Source of the DNA: Micromonospora polyrhachis | GTDB taxonomy: Bacteria > Actinomycetota > Actinomycetes > Mycobacteriales > Micromonosporaceae | Length of the DNA: 64,000 bases | Direction of reading: 5' to 3' | Assembly: GCF_014203835.1 (NCBI RefSeq) | Contig: NZ_JACHJW010000001.1 | Location: 1,240,001-1,304,000, forward strand | Shown here: positions 17,796 through 27,082 of the stretch, piece by piece | How the letters are laid out: each line of letters starts with the position of its first letter | How positions within the stretch are numbered: the first letter of the stretch is position 1 | Made by a program: the position numbers and the translations under genes | The notes under the pieces: model-generated | The model's database searches: none | Told to the model about the DNA's origin: nothing | The model's input: only the letters and a program-made list of their open reading frames with translations

Positions 17796-18299
17796 TCAGC
17801 TGGCGAGGCCGGTGCCCGTCTCCAGCAACGACTTCAGGTCACTGAGGACGTACGACCAACCCCCACCAGTCCCGGCGATGGCGCCGCTGACCAACGCGGC
17901 GGTCTGCGGCGCATCGGTGACGTCGTGGGTGACGGTGAGGACGGTCAGCCCGCGCTCGTCCTGGCTGATGTCGTAGGTCAGTCGCGTGGCCGGCTCGGCC
18001 GCCATGGCCGGGTCCGCAGTCATCCGCCAGGTCATCGCCAGGCGTGTGGCGGGCTCGGCCTCGACGATCTCGCCCTCGACGATGACGATGCTGACGCCCG
18101 GGCCGACCATGGCCTCACTGGCGTAGCCCCGGTAGGCCCCGCCGGGCCGGACGTCGATGTCGATCCGACCGGCATACCCGTAGCGCCTGGTCCAGTCGGA
18201 CGTGGTCAGGGCGGTCCAGACCTGCTCCGGGGTGGCCTTCAGGTAGACGCGATAGGTCTGCACATCGGTCTGCACGTCGGTCTGCGTACGGATGCTCAT
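17796..18299 (-). CDS. SRPBCC/AHSA1-like small-molecule-binding protein
   Basis: The 167-residue product has the START-like pattern of AHSA1 proteins: VYLKATPEQVWTALTTSDWT near the start, RPGGAYRG, EPATRLAMTW, and the C-terminal helix GGGWSYVLSDLKSLLETG. These proteins have a deep hydrophobic pocket and are often co-transcribed with an ArsR regulator. None is present here, and the 266 bp upstream hold no gene. A short Thr-Asp-Val-Gln duplication follows the start. The ligand is unknown. Confidence 0.82.
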   Translation of the reverse strand: MSIRTQTDVQTDVQTYRVYLKATPEQVWTALTTSDWTRRYGYAGRIDIDVRPGGAYRGYASEAMVGPGVSIVIVEGEIVEAEPATRLAMTWRMTADPAMAAEPATRLTYDISQDERGLTVLTVTHDVTDAPQTAALVSGAIAGTGGGWSYVLSDLKSLLETGTGLAS

Positions 18300-18417
18300 G
18301 TCCGCTACTCCTTGCCTGGGGCGGCGCGTCGGCCAGCGCCGCTGTCCTCATCAGGCTCCGCCACGCCGCCGGTCGGTACATCCGTGCTCAGCACGGAACC
18401 GGACACGGATTCCACTC

Positions 18418-18453
18418 GGGGTTTTCCACTCACGAGGGGTTTTCCACTCACGA
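18418..18453. repeat. 18-bp perfect tandem duplication
   Basis: GGGGTTTTCCACTCACGA occurs at 18418-18435 and again at 18436-18453. It lies in the gap between the SRPBCC gene and the end of the large LuxR regulator gene. Nothing else is seen in this 266-bp gap. Confidence 0.8.
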
Positions 18454-18565
18454 GCTTCGCCCCCGGCAATGGTCGGGGCGGCTGGCAGCCGCCGCGCCGT
18501 CACCCGGCTGGGAGATGCGGGAGCGGGTGCCCGGCAGCGCCGTCGGAGCCGGCCACCGACGCCGC

Positions 18566-21400
18566 TCAGTGGCCCAGCGTCACCAGGCCCAGCGCCGCCA
18601 ACCGGGCCTGGGCTTCGACCTCGTGTCCGGGCAGCAGCCCCAGGGTGCAGGCGTACTCGATGCGGGCACCGAGGCGCTCCCAGTCGGTCGACGCCGCTTC
18701 GAGGGCGTGGGAGTCCCGGGTCAACCGGCCCCGGGCCCGACCCAGGCAGGCAATGGCCCAGGCGTTGTCGTTGATCGTCTCCTCGGCCCTGACCAGCCAC
18801 CGAGCCGCGTCCGGCAGCCCGGCCGCGACCGCCAACTCCGCGCCGACGGCTCGGGCGTACGTCTCGTAGCGGAACCCGGGGAAGTCGGCGAAGCTCTGTT
18901 CGACCAGTTGTACGGCGTTGGTGAAGTCGCCGAGGTGAATGGCGATCCGGCACTCGGCGAACGCCACCGAGGCGAGACGTGCGACGTCGATGCCCGCCGC
19001 ACGGGTGCTCCCAATCAACCGCTCCTGCCACCGCAGCAGGCCGGCCCGGTCGCCCTGGAGTCCGCACGCGAGCATGGCGAAGGCGGCAGCCCCGACCACG
19101 TCCCCGGTCGGCGGTCGCCCGACCCGCTGCCAGCCGTCCCACATCGCTTCCGCCTGCGACAACGACTCACCCAACTCGCCACTGAGCACCAGCGCCGGCA
19201 CCAGCGTGCCGACGGAACGGTAGGAACGGTTGCCGAGTAGGTCGTCGTCGACCATCCGCCACGCGACGTCGAGGGCACCGGGCAGGTCACCGGTCCGAAA
19301 CGCCACGGTGGCCGCGACGTGGAAGGTGTCCTCGATCTCCGGTGCCGCGCGTGGGTCGGTACGGTCGAGCCGGTCCAGCAGGGCGAAGCGTTGGGTGCCG
19401 ATCCGCCGCGCCTCACTCGCCCGACCGGCCCGGGCCGCAACCCCGCCCAGAGCATCCAGAGCCGCGCTCATCAGCACCGGGTCGCCGCTGCGCCGCGCCG
19501 CCTGCTCGGCGACGACCGCCAGCTTGGGTTCCGGGCAGAACCGCCGACCGTTGGCGTGCCAGACCCGGGCGATGGCCACCGCGGCCGCGACCTCAGGGTC
19601 CGTCTCGTCCCCAGCGGCCTGTGCCCGGTCGAGCAGACCTGTCAGCCGCTCGTGCGACATGTCGCTGGCGATGCGGCCCTCGAATCGGTTGACCAGCTCG
19701 ACCACCCGGCTCAGGGCGATCGCCCGGGTGTTGCCGTCACCGCCTTCCCCGGCGCGGTCGGCGCAGGCGAGCAGCAGTTCCACCACCCGCTCGCCCGGTT
19801 CGGTGCCGATCAGGGCGCAGTCGGCCGCGCTCCGTAGGTCCTGGGCCGCCGTTGCCGCATCCGGTGCCAGGGCGGCGGCTCGCCGGTAGTAACCCAGTGC
19901 GGCTGCCAGGAACCGTCGGGCGTACGTCAACCGGCCAAGCGCCCGCGCCAGTTGGTGCGGCACGGGGCCGCTGCCGCCGACGTAGCCGAGCAGTGCTGCG
20001 TGCAGGTCGTCGGCGACCAGGTCGTAGTCGTCGCGCCACCGGTCGGTCAGCCGCTCGACCAGCTCTACCGCTGTCGAAGCGGCCCAGTCGAGGTAACGGC
20101 CGAAGACGTCCCCACGGTCCGGATCGACAGCGAGATGCTCCCGCGCGTACGCCCGGACCGTGCCGAGCAACCGCCAACGGTTCGGACCTCGATCGTGGGT
20201 CACCAGACTCTTGTCCACCAGCCGGCCGAGCAGGTCCGCGGTCTCCGCCAGGTCACGCAACCCGGACACCCGCATCGCCGACTCCAGGTCGAAGCCACCG
20301 GCGAAGATGGACAGCCGCCGGAACAGTGACTTCTCGGTCTGCTCCAGCAGCTCGCAGCTCCAGCTCAGGACGGCCCGTAGGGACCCGTGCCGGGGATCGA
20401 CACCCCGGGCACCGGAGAGCATCCGCAGGGGGTCGGTAAAGGCAGCGAGTAGTCCGGCGGGCCCGAGCGAGACGCTCCGCGCAGCGGCGATCTCGATCGC
20501 GAGGGGCATGTTGTCCAACCCGGTACACAGCTCGCCGACGGCTGCCGGGTCACCGGAGAGCACCGCCCCGGCGGCCCGGGCCCGCTCGTCGAAGAGCGCG
20601 CGGGCCTCGGGCTCCGCCAGCGGCAACACGCCTATCACCCGCTCCCCTGGCACCGCCAACCGCTCCCGGCTGGTCGCCAGCACCGTCACACCGGGGCATC
20701 CGGACAGGATCTCCTCGGCGAACGCCGCTACCGCGTCCAGCAGGTGCTCGCAGTTGTCCATCACCAGCAGTGACCGCCTCGGGCCGAGTTCACTCTTGAT
20801 CGCCTCGATCAGGGGTTGGCTCGGTGCGGGTGTAACCCCGAGCACGGCGGCCACCGCTGGCGCGACGAAGTGGTCCCGTACCGGCACCAGGTCGACGAAG
20901 GCGCCACCATCGGCGAACCGCGGCGCGATCTCGGCGACCAGTTCGACCGCGAGGCGGGTCTTGCCCACCCCGCCCGGTCCCACCAAGGTGACCAGCCGGG
21001 CCTCAGCGAGCGCCCCCGACAGTGACTCCCGCTCCGGTAGTCGACCGACGAAGGCGCTCCGGGGCAGGGGCAGACCGACGATGCCGCCGTCGGGGCGGGG
21101 TGTCGTCGGCGCTACCACCACGGTCGCCGCGTGGGCCGCCAGGGCACGGCGGCTGGCCACGCCGTACTTGCGCAGCAACGACGAGACGTGGCTTTCCACG
21201 GTACGGACGGAGATGAACAACCGTTGGGCGATCTCGGCGTTGGTGCATCGTTCGCCCAACAGGGCCAGCACCTCCGCTTCCCGGGCCGACACCTCCGCTT
21301 CCCGGGCCGGCACCTCTGCTGCTCGGGCCGGCACCTCTGCTGCTCGGGCCGACACCTCTGCTGCTCGGGCCGGCACCCCTGCCTCTGGCGAGAGTCTCAC
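18566..21400 (-). CDS. Large LuxR-type regulator with NB-ARC ATPase and TPR-like repeats
   Basis: The 944-residue product starts with heptad tandem repeats (residues about 10-44) that run into an N-terminal LuxR helix-turn-helix (SAREAEVLALL, NAEIAQRLFISVRTVESHVS). An STAND-type ATPase follows, with LVTLVGPGGVGKTRLAVEL (Walker A), RRSLLVMDNCEHLLD (Walker B) and CTGLDNMPLAIEIAAAR (GLPL-like). The C-terminal 550 residues are helical and probably TPR-like. STAND regulators use ATP to switch state on ligand binding and then control transcription. In most LAL proteins the LuxR domain is C-terminal, so the N-terminal place is the alternative form. The start is GTG at 21400. The target genes may be the neighbouring exporter genes, but this is a guess. 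Confidence 0.88.
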   Translation of the reverse strand: MRLSPEAGVPARAAEVSARAAEVPARAAEVPAREAEVSAREAEVLALLGERCTNAEIAQRLFISVRTVESHVSSLLRKYGVASRRALAAHAATVVVAPTTPRPDGGIVGLPLPRSAFVGRLPERESLSGALAEARLVTLVGPGGVGKTRLAVELVAEIAPRFADGGAFVDLVPVRDHFVAPAVAAVLGVTPAPSQPLIEAIKSELGPRRSLLVMDNCEHLLDAVAAFAEEILSGCPGVTVLATSRERLAVPGERVIGVLPLAEPEARALFDERARAAGAVLSGDPAAVGELCTGLDNMPLAIEIAAARSVSLGPAGLLAAFTDPLRMLSGARGVDPRHGSLRAVLSWSCELLEQTEKSLFRRLSIFAGGFDLESAMRVSGLRDLAETADLLGRLVDKSLVTHDRGPNRWRLLGTVRAYAREHLAVDPDRGDVFGRYLDWAASTAVELVERLTDRWRDDYDLVADDLHAALLGYVGGSGPVPHQLARALGRLTYARRFLAAALGYYRRAAALAPDAATAAQDLRSAADCALIGTEPGERVVELLLACADRAGEGGDGNTRAIALSRVVELVNRFEGRIASDMSHERLTGLLDRAQAAGDETDPEVAAAVAIARVWHANGRRFCPEPKLAVVAEQAARRSGDPVLMSAALDALGGVAARAGRASEARRIGTQRFALLDRLDRTDPRAAPEIEDTFHVAATVAFRTGDLPGALDVAWRMVDDDLLGNRSYRSVGTLVPALVLSGELGESLSQAEAMWDGWQRVGRPPTGDVVGAAAFAMLACGLQGDRAGLLRWQERLIGSTRAAGIDVARLASVAFAECRIAIHLGDFTNAVQLVEQSFADFPGFRYETYARAVGAELAVAAGLPDAARWLVRAEETINDNAWAIACLGRARGRLTRDSHALEAASTDWERLGARIEYACTLGLLPGHEVEAQARLAALGLVTLGH
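21269..21373. repeat. 21-bp tandem repeat, five units, in the LuxR-regulator gene
   Basis: Units start at 21269, 21290, 21311, 21332 and 21353. On the minus strand they encode heptads of the form (P/S)-A-R-(A/E)-A-E-V. The last heptad is also the first helix of the LuxR domain, so the array seems to be a slippage expansion of the domain edge. Confidence 0.9.
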
Positions 21401-21508
21401 CGTTCCATTTTCGCTGATCTCTCGCGATTCGTTGCGCCCGTGCCCGTGCCCGTCCCGGCGCGTTCGACGGCGAGCTGGGCGTCCCAGCGACGTGGCCGCC
21501 CGCGCCGC

Positions 21509-23143
21509 TCATCTCCTGGCCTGTCGGGCCGTCTCGACGGCGAAGCCCACCGTGAGCAGGACCAGCGAAACTCCTCCGACCAGCAGCGGGGACGGCCCGG
21601 CCGGCTGCCCGTCGACCCGTACCGCGCCCAGGTAGTCGACGGCGGCGACGCCGTTCACCAGCAGGAACCAGAGCGGAAGGTAGATCGCCTGGAAGAACCG
21701 GCTGGTCCGGCTGACCAGCCCCAGCACCAGCGCGAGCGACGGAATGAAGACCGCCCCGCCGGCCCAGGCCGCCACGCCCGGCCAGTCAGCGGCCATCGCC
21801 AACCGCAGCACCGGTCCGAGCCCGACCAGCGCGGTGAACCCGACCCCGGCCGCCCATTCGGCGAGGAACCGGCGGTGGGCGAGGGGGTACGCACCGAGCA
21901 GTGGGGCGACCCCGTTCTCGTGCCGTTGGGTGCCGAGTCGGGACCAGACCAGAATCGGCCAGACCCAGACCAGGAGCAGTAGCGGGGTGGCGGCCACGGT
22001 GACCGGCACCAGGAGGCTGACGACGGTCAGCGCCGCGACCCCGAGCCACCACCAGCGGGACCCGCCCCGGGCGAGGATGCGCAGTTCGCCGGCGCACAGC
22101 CGACCGAAGGTGGCCCCACGCCGGACCTCGCCACGCGGCAGCCCGCCGTAGGCAGCCGGTCGCCTCGGCACCGCTGTCCCGGGCGACGCGGCCACCAACC
22201 CGGGCGGCACGGGCGCAGTCCCGGGCGACGCGACCACCAAACCGGGCGGCACGGCCCCGGCACCGGGCCGGACTCGCAGCCGCCCCCGGGCCGGGTCGAA
22301 CCGGCCGAACCACAGTGCCCCCAGCATCGCCAGCACGACCGCGAAGAGGATGAACACGATCCGCCCCCCGACGAAGCCGGCGGAGAGGTCCAGCCCGGAC
22401 CATTCGAACGTCCGCAGCGGATGGTCCAGGTACATCAGTCCCAGGGCGAACTCGCCATTAGCCCGGCCGCCATGTTGCGCCACGATGTCGGCCCGCATCG
22501 ACTCCCGGATCTCGCCGATGCCAAGTCCGCCGAAGAGGGCGTCGGAGCCCTGCCCCACAAAGACGAAGACCAGCCACCCGAAGAACCAGACGACGTTGCC
22601 GAAGCCGCCACGCAGCGGCCGGACCGTCTCGAAGAACACCGCCGCAGCGGCGGCCACCGCCAGGACCGGCAGCGCGATCAGCACGAACGGCAACACCAAC
22701 GCGACCGGATCGACGGCCCGGGACTCACCGCGCAGCATCTGCATCACCAGCGCCGTACCGGCCAACGCAAGCAGCATCGAGCCGAAGACCAGCAGGTTGC
22801 TGAGCCACTTCCCGGCCAGGTAGGTGGCCATCCGCAGCGGCGTCGCGGCGAGCAGTTGGCCGACCCGGGTCTGCTCGTCGCGGGCGACGGCGTTGCGTAC
22901 GACGTAGAACCCGCCCAGGGTGAGCCAGAGCATGCCGGCGAGCGCGGTGACCGTACCGACGTAGGCGCTGTCGTAGACGCCTCGGAAGTTGCCGGCGTTC
23001 AGGATCACCCAGCGTCCGTCCACAGCCGGCGCCGCCAGGTAGCCCAGGCCGATCGCCGACACCAGGATCGCCAGGTACGCCGGACGGCGTACCCGCTCGC
23101 GGAAGTCGGCAATGGCGAGCGCGCCGAGTACACCGAGCCTCAT
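21509..23143 (-). CDS. ABC transporter permease, ABC-2 type
   Basis: The 544-residue product has about a dozen hydrophobic segments in two halves, for example FGSMLLALAGTALVMQML, VWFFGWLVFVFVG and LVGGVSLVLLTVGFAVE. A cytoplasmic linker near the middle holds a duplicated PPGLV-ASPGTA-type sequence. Its ATG overlaps the TGA of the upstream ATPase gene (23140-23143), so the two are coupled. With the ATPase it forms an exporter of unknown substrate. The lipoprotein gene next to it is probably part of the same operon. Confidence 0.88.
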   Translation of the reverse strand: MRLGVLGALAIADFRERVRRPAYLAILVSAIGLGYLAAPAVDGRWVILNAGNFRGVYDSAYVGTVTALAGMLWLTLGGFYVVRNAVARDEQTRVGQLLAATPLRMATYLAGKWLSNLLVFGSMLLALAGTALVMQMLRGESRAVDPVALVLPFVLIALPVLAVAAAAAVFFETVRPLRGGFGNVVWFFGWLVFVFVGQGSDALFGGLGIGEIRESMRADIVAQHGGRANGEFALGLMYLDHPLRTFEWSGLDLSAGFVGGRIVFILFAVVLAMLGALWFGRFDPARGRLRVRPGAGAVPPGLVVASPGTAPVPPGLVAASPGTAVPRRPAAYGGLPRGEVRRGATFGRLCAGELRILARGGSRWWWLGVAALTVVSLLVPVTVAATPLLLLVWVWPILVWSRLGTQRHENGVAPLLGAYPLAHRRFLAEWAAGVGFTALVGLGPVLRLAMAADWPGVAAWAGGAVFIPSLALVLGLVSRTSRFFQAIYLPLWFLLVNGVAAVDYLGAVRVDGQPAGPSPLLVGGVSLVLLTVGFAVETARQARR

Positions 23144-24042
23144 CGGGGCACCGCCGGCAGTTCGCCGGTCCGCGCACCGGGCCCGGGGACCACACCGAGG
23201 TAGACGTCCTCCAGGTCCGGTGGCACGGCGATCGCGTCCGCAGTGGGCGGTCCGCTGGACAGCAGCCGGACCCGTACGCCGGCGGTGGTCCGTACGGTGC
23301 GGCTGATGACGTACCGGGCCTGGAGCTGGGCCGCCTCGGCCGGACCGACCACCGTCTCCCAGACCTGCCCGGTCATCGTGCCCAGCAGTTCCTCCGGGGT
23401 GCCCCGTCGCCGTAGCCGCCCCTGCGCCATGATCGCGATGTCGTTGGACACCGACTCGATGTCGGAGACGATGTGTGTGGAGAGCAGTACGATCCGGTCC
23501 GCCGCCAGATCGCTGAGCAGGTTGCGGAACCGCACCCGCTCCTCCGGGTCCAGCCCGGCGGTCGGTTCGTCGACGATGATCACCCGAGGGTCGGCCAACA
23601 GTGCCTGGGCGATGCCGACCCGACGCAGCATCCCACCGGAATACCCGCCGAGCGGGCGCTTGGCCGCCTCGGTCAGGTTGACCAGTTCCAACAGTTCGTC
23701 GATGCGGCTCCGGGCGGACCGGGCCGACAGGCCCTTGACCGCCGCCAGGTAGGACAGGAACTCCCGAGCCGACAGATGGGGATAGACACCGAAGTCCTGC
23801 GGGAGGTAGCCCAGGGTCTGCCGGAGCGGGTCGGGTCTGGCCACCACGTCTTCGCCGTTGAACAGGACCTTTCCGCTGCTCGGTCGGGTCACCGTCGCAG
23901 CGATCCGCAGCAGGGAGGACTTACCCGCCCCGTTGGGCCCGAGCAGGCCCAGCAGTCCGCTGCCGATCTGGAGCGTCAGCCCGTCGATGGCGCGCTTCTG
24001 CCCTCGATACACCTTCACGACATCGATCAGTTCCAGTTGCAC
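23140..24042 (-). CDS. ABC transporter ATP-binding protein
   Basis: The 300-residue ATPase has Walker A LLGPNGAGKSSLLRI, Q-loop LGYLPQDFGVYPHLS, signature YSGGMLRRVGIAQALL, Walker B RVIIVDEPTAGLDPEER and switch His STHIVSDIE. A C-terminal extension follows the cassette, as in DrrA-like exporters. It sits between the lipoprotein gene (12-bp gap) and the permease gene (4-bp overlap). The set should export a lipid, peptide or drug. The substrate is not evident. Confidence 0.92.
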   Translation of the reverse strand: MQLELIDVVKVYRGQKRAIDGLTLQIGSGLLGLLGPNGAGKSSLLRIAATVTRPSSGKVLFNGEDVVARPDPLRQTLGYLPQDFGVYPHLSAREFLSYLAAVKGLSARSARSRIDELLELVNLTEAAKRPLGGYSGGMLRRVGIAQALLADPRVIIVDEPTAGLDPEERVRFRNLLSDLAADRIVLLSTHIVSDIESVSNDIAIMAQGRLRRRGTPEELLGTMTGQVWETVVGPAEAAQLQARYVISRTVRTTAGVRVRLLSSGPPTADAIAVPPDLEDVYLGVVPGPGARTGELPAVPR

Positions 24043-24053
24043 GTTTCTGCTCC

Positions 24054-24881
24054 CTATCCGGCTTTCCGTACCGTGGCGTTGCCGTTCTCGGCTATCGCGT
24101 TGATCACCCGGGGGCTCGCCGGGTCGTTGGGCACGGCCGACTTCGCCGTGCCGGTGTCGCTGGAGGTGGTGACCCGATAGGTCTCGGCCCCCGCCGGAAG
24201 GGTGACCTTGACCGGCCCGGTGCTGGACCGGGCCTCGACCCGGGTCGGCGCGGCGGCGAACGACAGGTCGATGCCGCCATCCGTCGCCTCGGCGGCGACC
24301 TCCGCCGACCGTGATCCGGTGACCGTGATGTTCGCTCCGGAGCCCGTCAACCGCAGCTTGCCGGAGGGGTCCTCGACCCGGATCCAGTTGTCCGTCACCT
24401 TGACCGTCAGCTCACCGGGGATTGCCACGGCCCGTACCGGTGCATCGCTGCGCACGTCCACGGTGACCCCCGGCGGCACCTTGACGATGTGCCGCCCACC
24501 GCAGTTCAGGACCAGGCCACTACAGGTGATCGACAACTTCAGGGTGCCGTCGGTCAGTGACCAGGTCGCGTTCTTCCCGGTGGCGGCCTTGCCGGTGAGC
24601 GAGCGCTCCACCTCGACCGCGTCGCTCGTACCGGCCACCAGGCGCAGGTCGGCGAGGCTGTTGTCGATGGTCAGCTTCGGGCCGGAGAACGGGAAGCTCT
24701 GGGTGTCCTCCCGCTGCTCGTCCCGCGCCGCCAGGTCACCGCAACCGGCCGCGCCGACCAGGGCCGCCACGACGGCGGGGACCAGCAGCAGTCGCCCTGC
24801 CCCGCGTCCTACCGGCAGACCGGTACGTCCCCGCGTTCGAACCGGCGGTCGCCCCCGGCCCACTGTTGTCTCCGGCATCAC
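24054..24881 (-). CDS. DUF4097-like beta-helical lipoprotein
   Basis: The 275-residue product has a basic N-terminus, a hydrophobic segment and the lipobox VGAAGC. It should therefore be lipid-anchored outside the membrane. The mature part is beta-rich with repeated turns (LRLTGSGANITVTGSRSAEV, TDGGIDLSFAAAPTRVEA, SSTGPVKVTLPAGAETYRV), as in DUF4097/adhesin-like proteins that accompany ABC exporters and two-component systems. It is the first gene of the exporter operon and faces the histidine kinase gene across a 165-bp gap. Two in-frame ATGs open the gene. Confidence 0.82.
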   Translation of the reverse strand: MMPETTVGRGRPPVRTRGRTGLPVGRGAGRLLLVPAVVAALVGAAGCGDLAARDEQREDTQSFPFSGPKLTIDNSLADLRLVAGTSDAVEVERSLTGKAATGKNATWSLTDGTLKLSITCSGLVLNCGGRHIVKVPPGVTVDVRSDAPVRAVAIPGELTVKVTDNWIRVEDPSGKLRLTGSGANITVTGSRSAEVAAEATDGGIDLSFAAAPTRVEARSSTGPVKVTLPAGAETYRVTTSSDTGTAKSAVPNDPASPRVINAIAENGNATVRKAG

Positions 24882-25033
24882 CGATGCACCCTTTCCGCTG
24901 CTCCAACATCGCCGGTTCAGCAGACCAGTCGGGGGAGGGGGTGGGCACTACCAGCAGTTCCCCAAGGCGAGGTAGGGCCAGGCATACCCGGTGACTACGC
25001 GCAGGTGGCTGGGCGGTGGGCCGGACTGCCGCC

Positions 25034-25039
25034 TAACCT
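25034..25039 (+). promoter_or_regulatory. -10 box (TAACCT) of the kinase-regulator operon
   Basis: TAACCT ends 7 nt before the GTG at 25047 with no Shine-Dalgarno site between, which suggests a leaderless mRNA and supports the GTG as the start. Confidence 0.45.
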
Positions 25040-25046
25040 GCATCGG

Positions 25047-26372
25047 GTGACCACCCCGTATCCGAGGACAGCACTGGAAGCGATCGGTAGACGACGCTTC
25101 CTGCGCACCGTATGGCCCTGGCGGTCGCTGGCCTACCTGTCGACCACCCTGCCTTCGGCGCTCACCGCGCTCGTCCTGCTGACGCTCCTCGGGCTCCCCT
25201 GGGTGGTGCTCCTGCGCTGGTTCACCACCCGCGCCGACCAGCCCCTCGGCAAAATGCTCTTCCTCGCCCTGCTCGGCACCGGGCTGATCATGGCCGTTGG
25301 TCCGCTGGGTGCGATGCCGTTGGCCACGCTGGAACGGTTGCGGCTACGCCTGATCGACGATCGGCCGGTCACCGCCGGGCATCGCCCGCCGTCGGAGGCC
25401 ACCCCCTGGGCGTGGCTGCGGACCCGCTACGCCGAGGCGGCCACCTGGCGCGAGCTGGGTTACCTCTGTCTGATGGCCACCGTGGTCCCGGTGCTGTACG
25501 GCGTCGTCGGGCTGGTGGTGCTCCTGCTCGGGGTGTACGCGGCGAGCCCGGTCCTGGTCCAGGACGGCGAGACGGTGACGCTCGGCTTCGGGGAGGTCGC
25601 CACCGTCGGTGAGACCCTGCCGTACGCGATCATCGGCCTGCTGCTGCTTCCCACGCTGGTGCCCTACCTGTTGACCAGCCTCGCCGGGGTGCACGGCGCG
25701 TTGGCGCGGGCCCTGCTGCACGGCGGCTCCGACGAGCGGCTGCGTGCCGAACTGGTCGAGGTGTCCCGTTCCCGGGCCCGGCTGGTGGCCGCCTTCGAGG
25801 CGGAACGCCGCCGGATCGAGCGGGACCTGCACGACGGGGCCCAGCAGAGGCTGGTCGGTCTGACCCTGCAACTGGGGCTGGCCCGGCTCGACCTGCCGCC
25901 CGGCTCCGCCTCGGCGCAGGCCGTGGCTACCGCACATGAACAGGCCAAGCAACTCATGGCCGAGTTGCGCGAATTCATCCACGGCATCCATCCGCAGGTG
26001 CTCACCGATCGTGGGCTCACCGCCGCGGTACAGGAACTCGCCAGCCAGGCCGCGATCGAGGTGGTGGTGCACGGTGAGCTGACCGGGCGGTTGCCGGACC
26101 ACATCGAGGCGACGGCCTACTTCGTGGTCGCCGAGGCGCTGACCAACGTCGCCAAGCACAGTGCCGCCACCCGGGCGGCGGTGACCGTACGGCAGCAGCA
26201 CGACCGGTTGATTGTCGAGATCGACGACGACGGTCGGGGCGGGGCCGACCCGGCAGGCGGCACCGGCCTCACCGGCCTGGCCGACCGGGTCGCGGTGGTC
26301 GACGGGAGAATGTTGTTGTCCAGTCCGGTCGGGGGACCGACTCGAATATGTGTGGAGCTGCCGTGCGGTTAG
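25047..26372 (+). CDS. DesK/NarX-type sensor histidine kinase
   Basis: The 441-residue product has four or more N-terminal membrane segments (SALTALVLLTLLGLPWVVLL, MLFLALLGTGLIMAVGPLG, a long stretch around YGVVGLVVLLLGVYA, and YAIIGLLLLPTLVPYLL). The HisKA_3 box is RRRIERDLHDGAQQRLVGLT, with the phosphate-accepting His. The ATPase has AYFVVAEALTNVAKHS (N box) and EIDDDGRGGAD (G1). It is encoded with the NarL-type regulator, whose start lies before the kinase stop. The pair is divergent from the ABC exporter and lipoprotein and may control them. GTG 25047 is preferred to the frame start at 25005 because of the -10 box. Confidence 0.9.
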   Translation: MTTPYPRTALEAIGRRRFLRTVWPWRSLAYLSTTLPSALTALVLLTLLGLPWVVLLRWFTTRADQPLGKMLFLALLGTGLIMAVGPLGAMPLATLERLRLRLIDDRPVTAGHRPPSEATPWAWLRTRYAEAATWRELGYLCLMATVVPVLYGVVGLVVLLLGVYAASPVLVQDGETVTLGFGEVATVGETLPYAIIGLLLLPTLVPYLLTSLAGVHGALARALLHGGSDERLRAELVEVSRSRARLVAAFEAERRRIERDLHDGAQQRLVGLTLQLGLARLDLPPGSASAQAVATAHEQAKQLMAELREFIHGIHPQVLTDRGLTAAVQELASQAAIEVVVHGELTGRLPDHIEATAYFVVAEALTNVAKHSAATRAAVTVRQQHDRLIVEIDDDGRGGADPAGGTGLTGLADRVAVVDGRMLLSSPVGGPTRICVELPCG

Positions 26373-27043
26373 ACCAGACCTCGGTACGGGTGGTCCTCGC
26401 CGAGGACGGTGTGCTGTTGCGGGAGGGGCTGGCCGGTCTGCTGAGCCGGTTCGGGTTCGAGGTCGTGGCGGCGGTCGGCGACGCCGATGCCCTCTTGGAC
26501 GCCGTCGCCGAGCACCGTCCCGACCTGGTGGTGACGGACATCCGGATGCCGCCGGACCACACCGACGAGGGACTGCGGGCCGCCGTGTGGCTACGTCGCG
26601 CCTATCCGGGGCTGGCCGTGGTAGCCCTCAGCCAGTACGTGCAGCAGGGCTACGCCGCCGACCTGCTGGACTCGGGTGACGGACGGCGGGTCGGCTACCT
26701 GTTGAAGGACCGGGTGGTCGACGTCGAGGAGTTCGTCGCCGCGCTCCGTCAGGTGGTCGATGGCGGCACCGTGGTCGACTCGCAGGTCGTACGCCAGTTG
26801 TTGCGCCGCCGCAACGATCCGGTGGCCCGGCTGTCGGCCCGTGAACGGGAGGTCCTGGCGCTGGTCGCCGAGGGGCACTCCAACGCGGCCATCGCCCGCC
26901 TGTTGGTCGTCTCGGAGGCGGCGGTGGGCAAGCACGTGGGCAACATCCTGGCCAAGCTCGACCTGCCGCCGACTGATGACAGCAACCGGCGGGTCCTGGC
27001 GGTGCTGACCTACTTGCGTAGCGGCGGCACCCCAGACCGGTAG
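26348..27043 (+). CDS. NarL/LuxR-type response regulator
   Basis: The product has a receiver domain (VRVVLAEDGVLLREGLAGLL; phospho-acceptor Asp in DLVVTDIRMPP; conserved Ser and Lys in VVALSQYVQQG and YLLKDRV) and a C-terminal LuxR helix-turn-helix (LSAREREVLALVAEGHSNAA, VSEAAVGKHVGNIL). It overlaps the kinase gene. The start may be ATG 26348 (231 residues) or GTG 26363 (226 residues). Both overlap, consistent with translational coupling. The likely targets are the adjacent exporter genes. Confidence 0.92.
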   Translation: MCGAAVRLDQTSVRVVLAEDGVLLREGLAGLLSRFGFEVVAAVGDADALLDAVAEHRPDLVVTDIRMPPDHTDEGLRAAVWLRRAYPGLAVVALSQYVQQGYAADLLDSGDGRRVGYLLKDRVVDVEEFVAALRQVVDGGTVVDSQVVRQLLRRRNDPVARLSAREREVLALVAEGHSNAAIARLLVVSEAAVGKHVGNILAKLDLPPTDDSNRRVLAVLTYLRSGGTPDR

Positions 27044-27082
27044 CGCCTGCCGATCGCGCGCCGCGGTGCTGTCGCTCCGCCA

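Noticed and set aside
18115-18381. ArsR-type partner gene next to the SRPBCC gene
   Set aside because: The open frame there has no helix-turn-helix and mostly overlaps the SRPBCC gene on the same strand in another frame.
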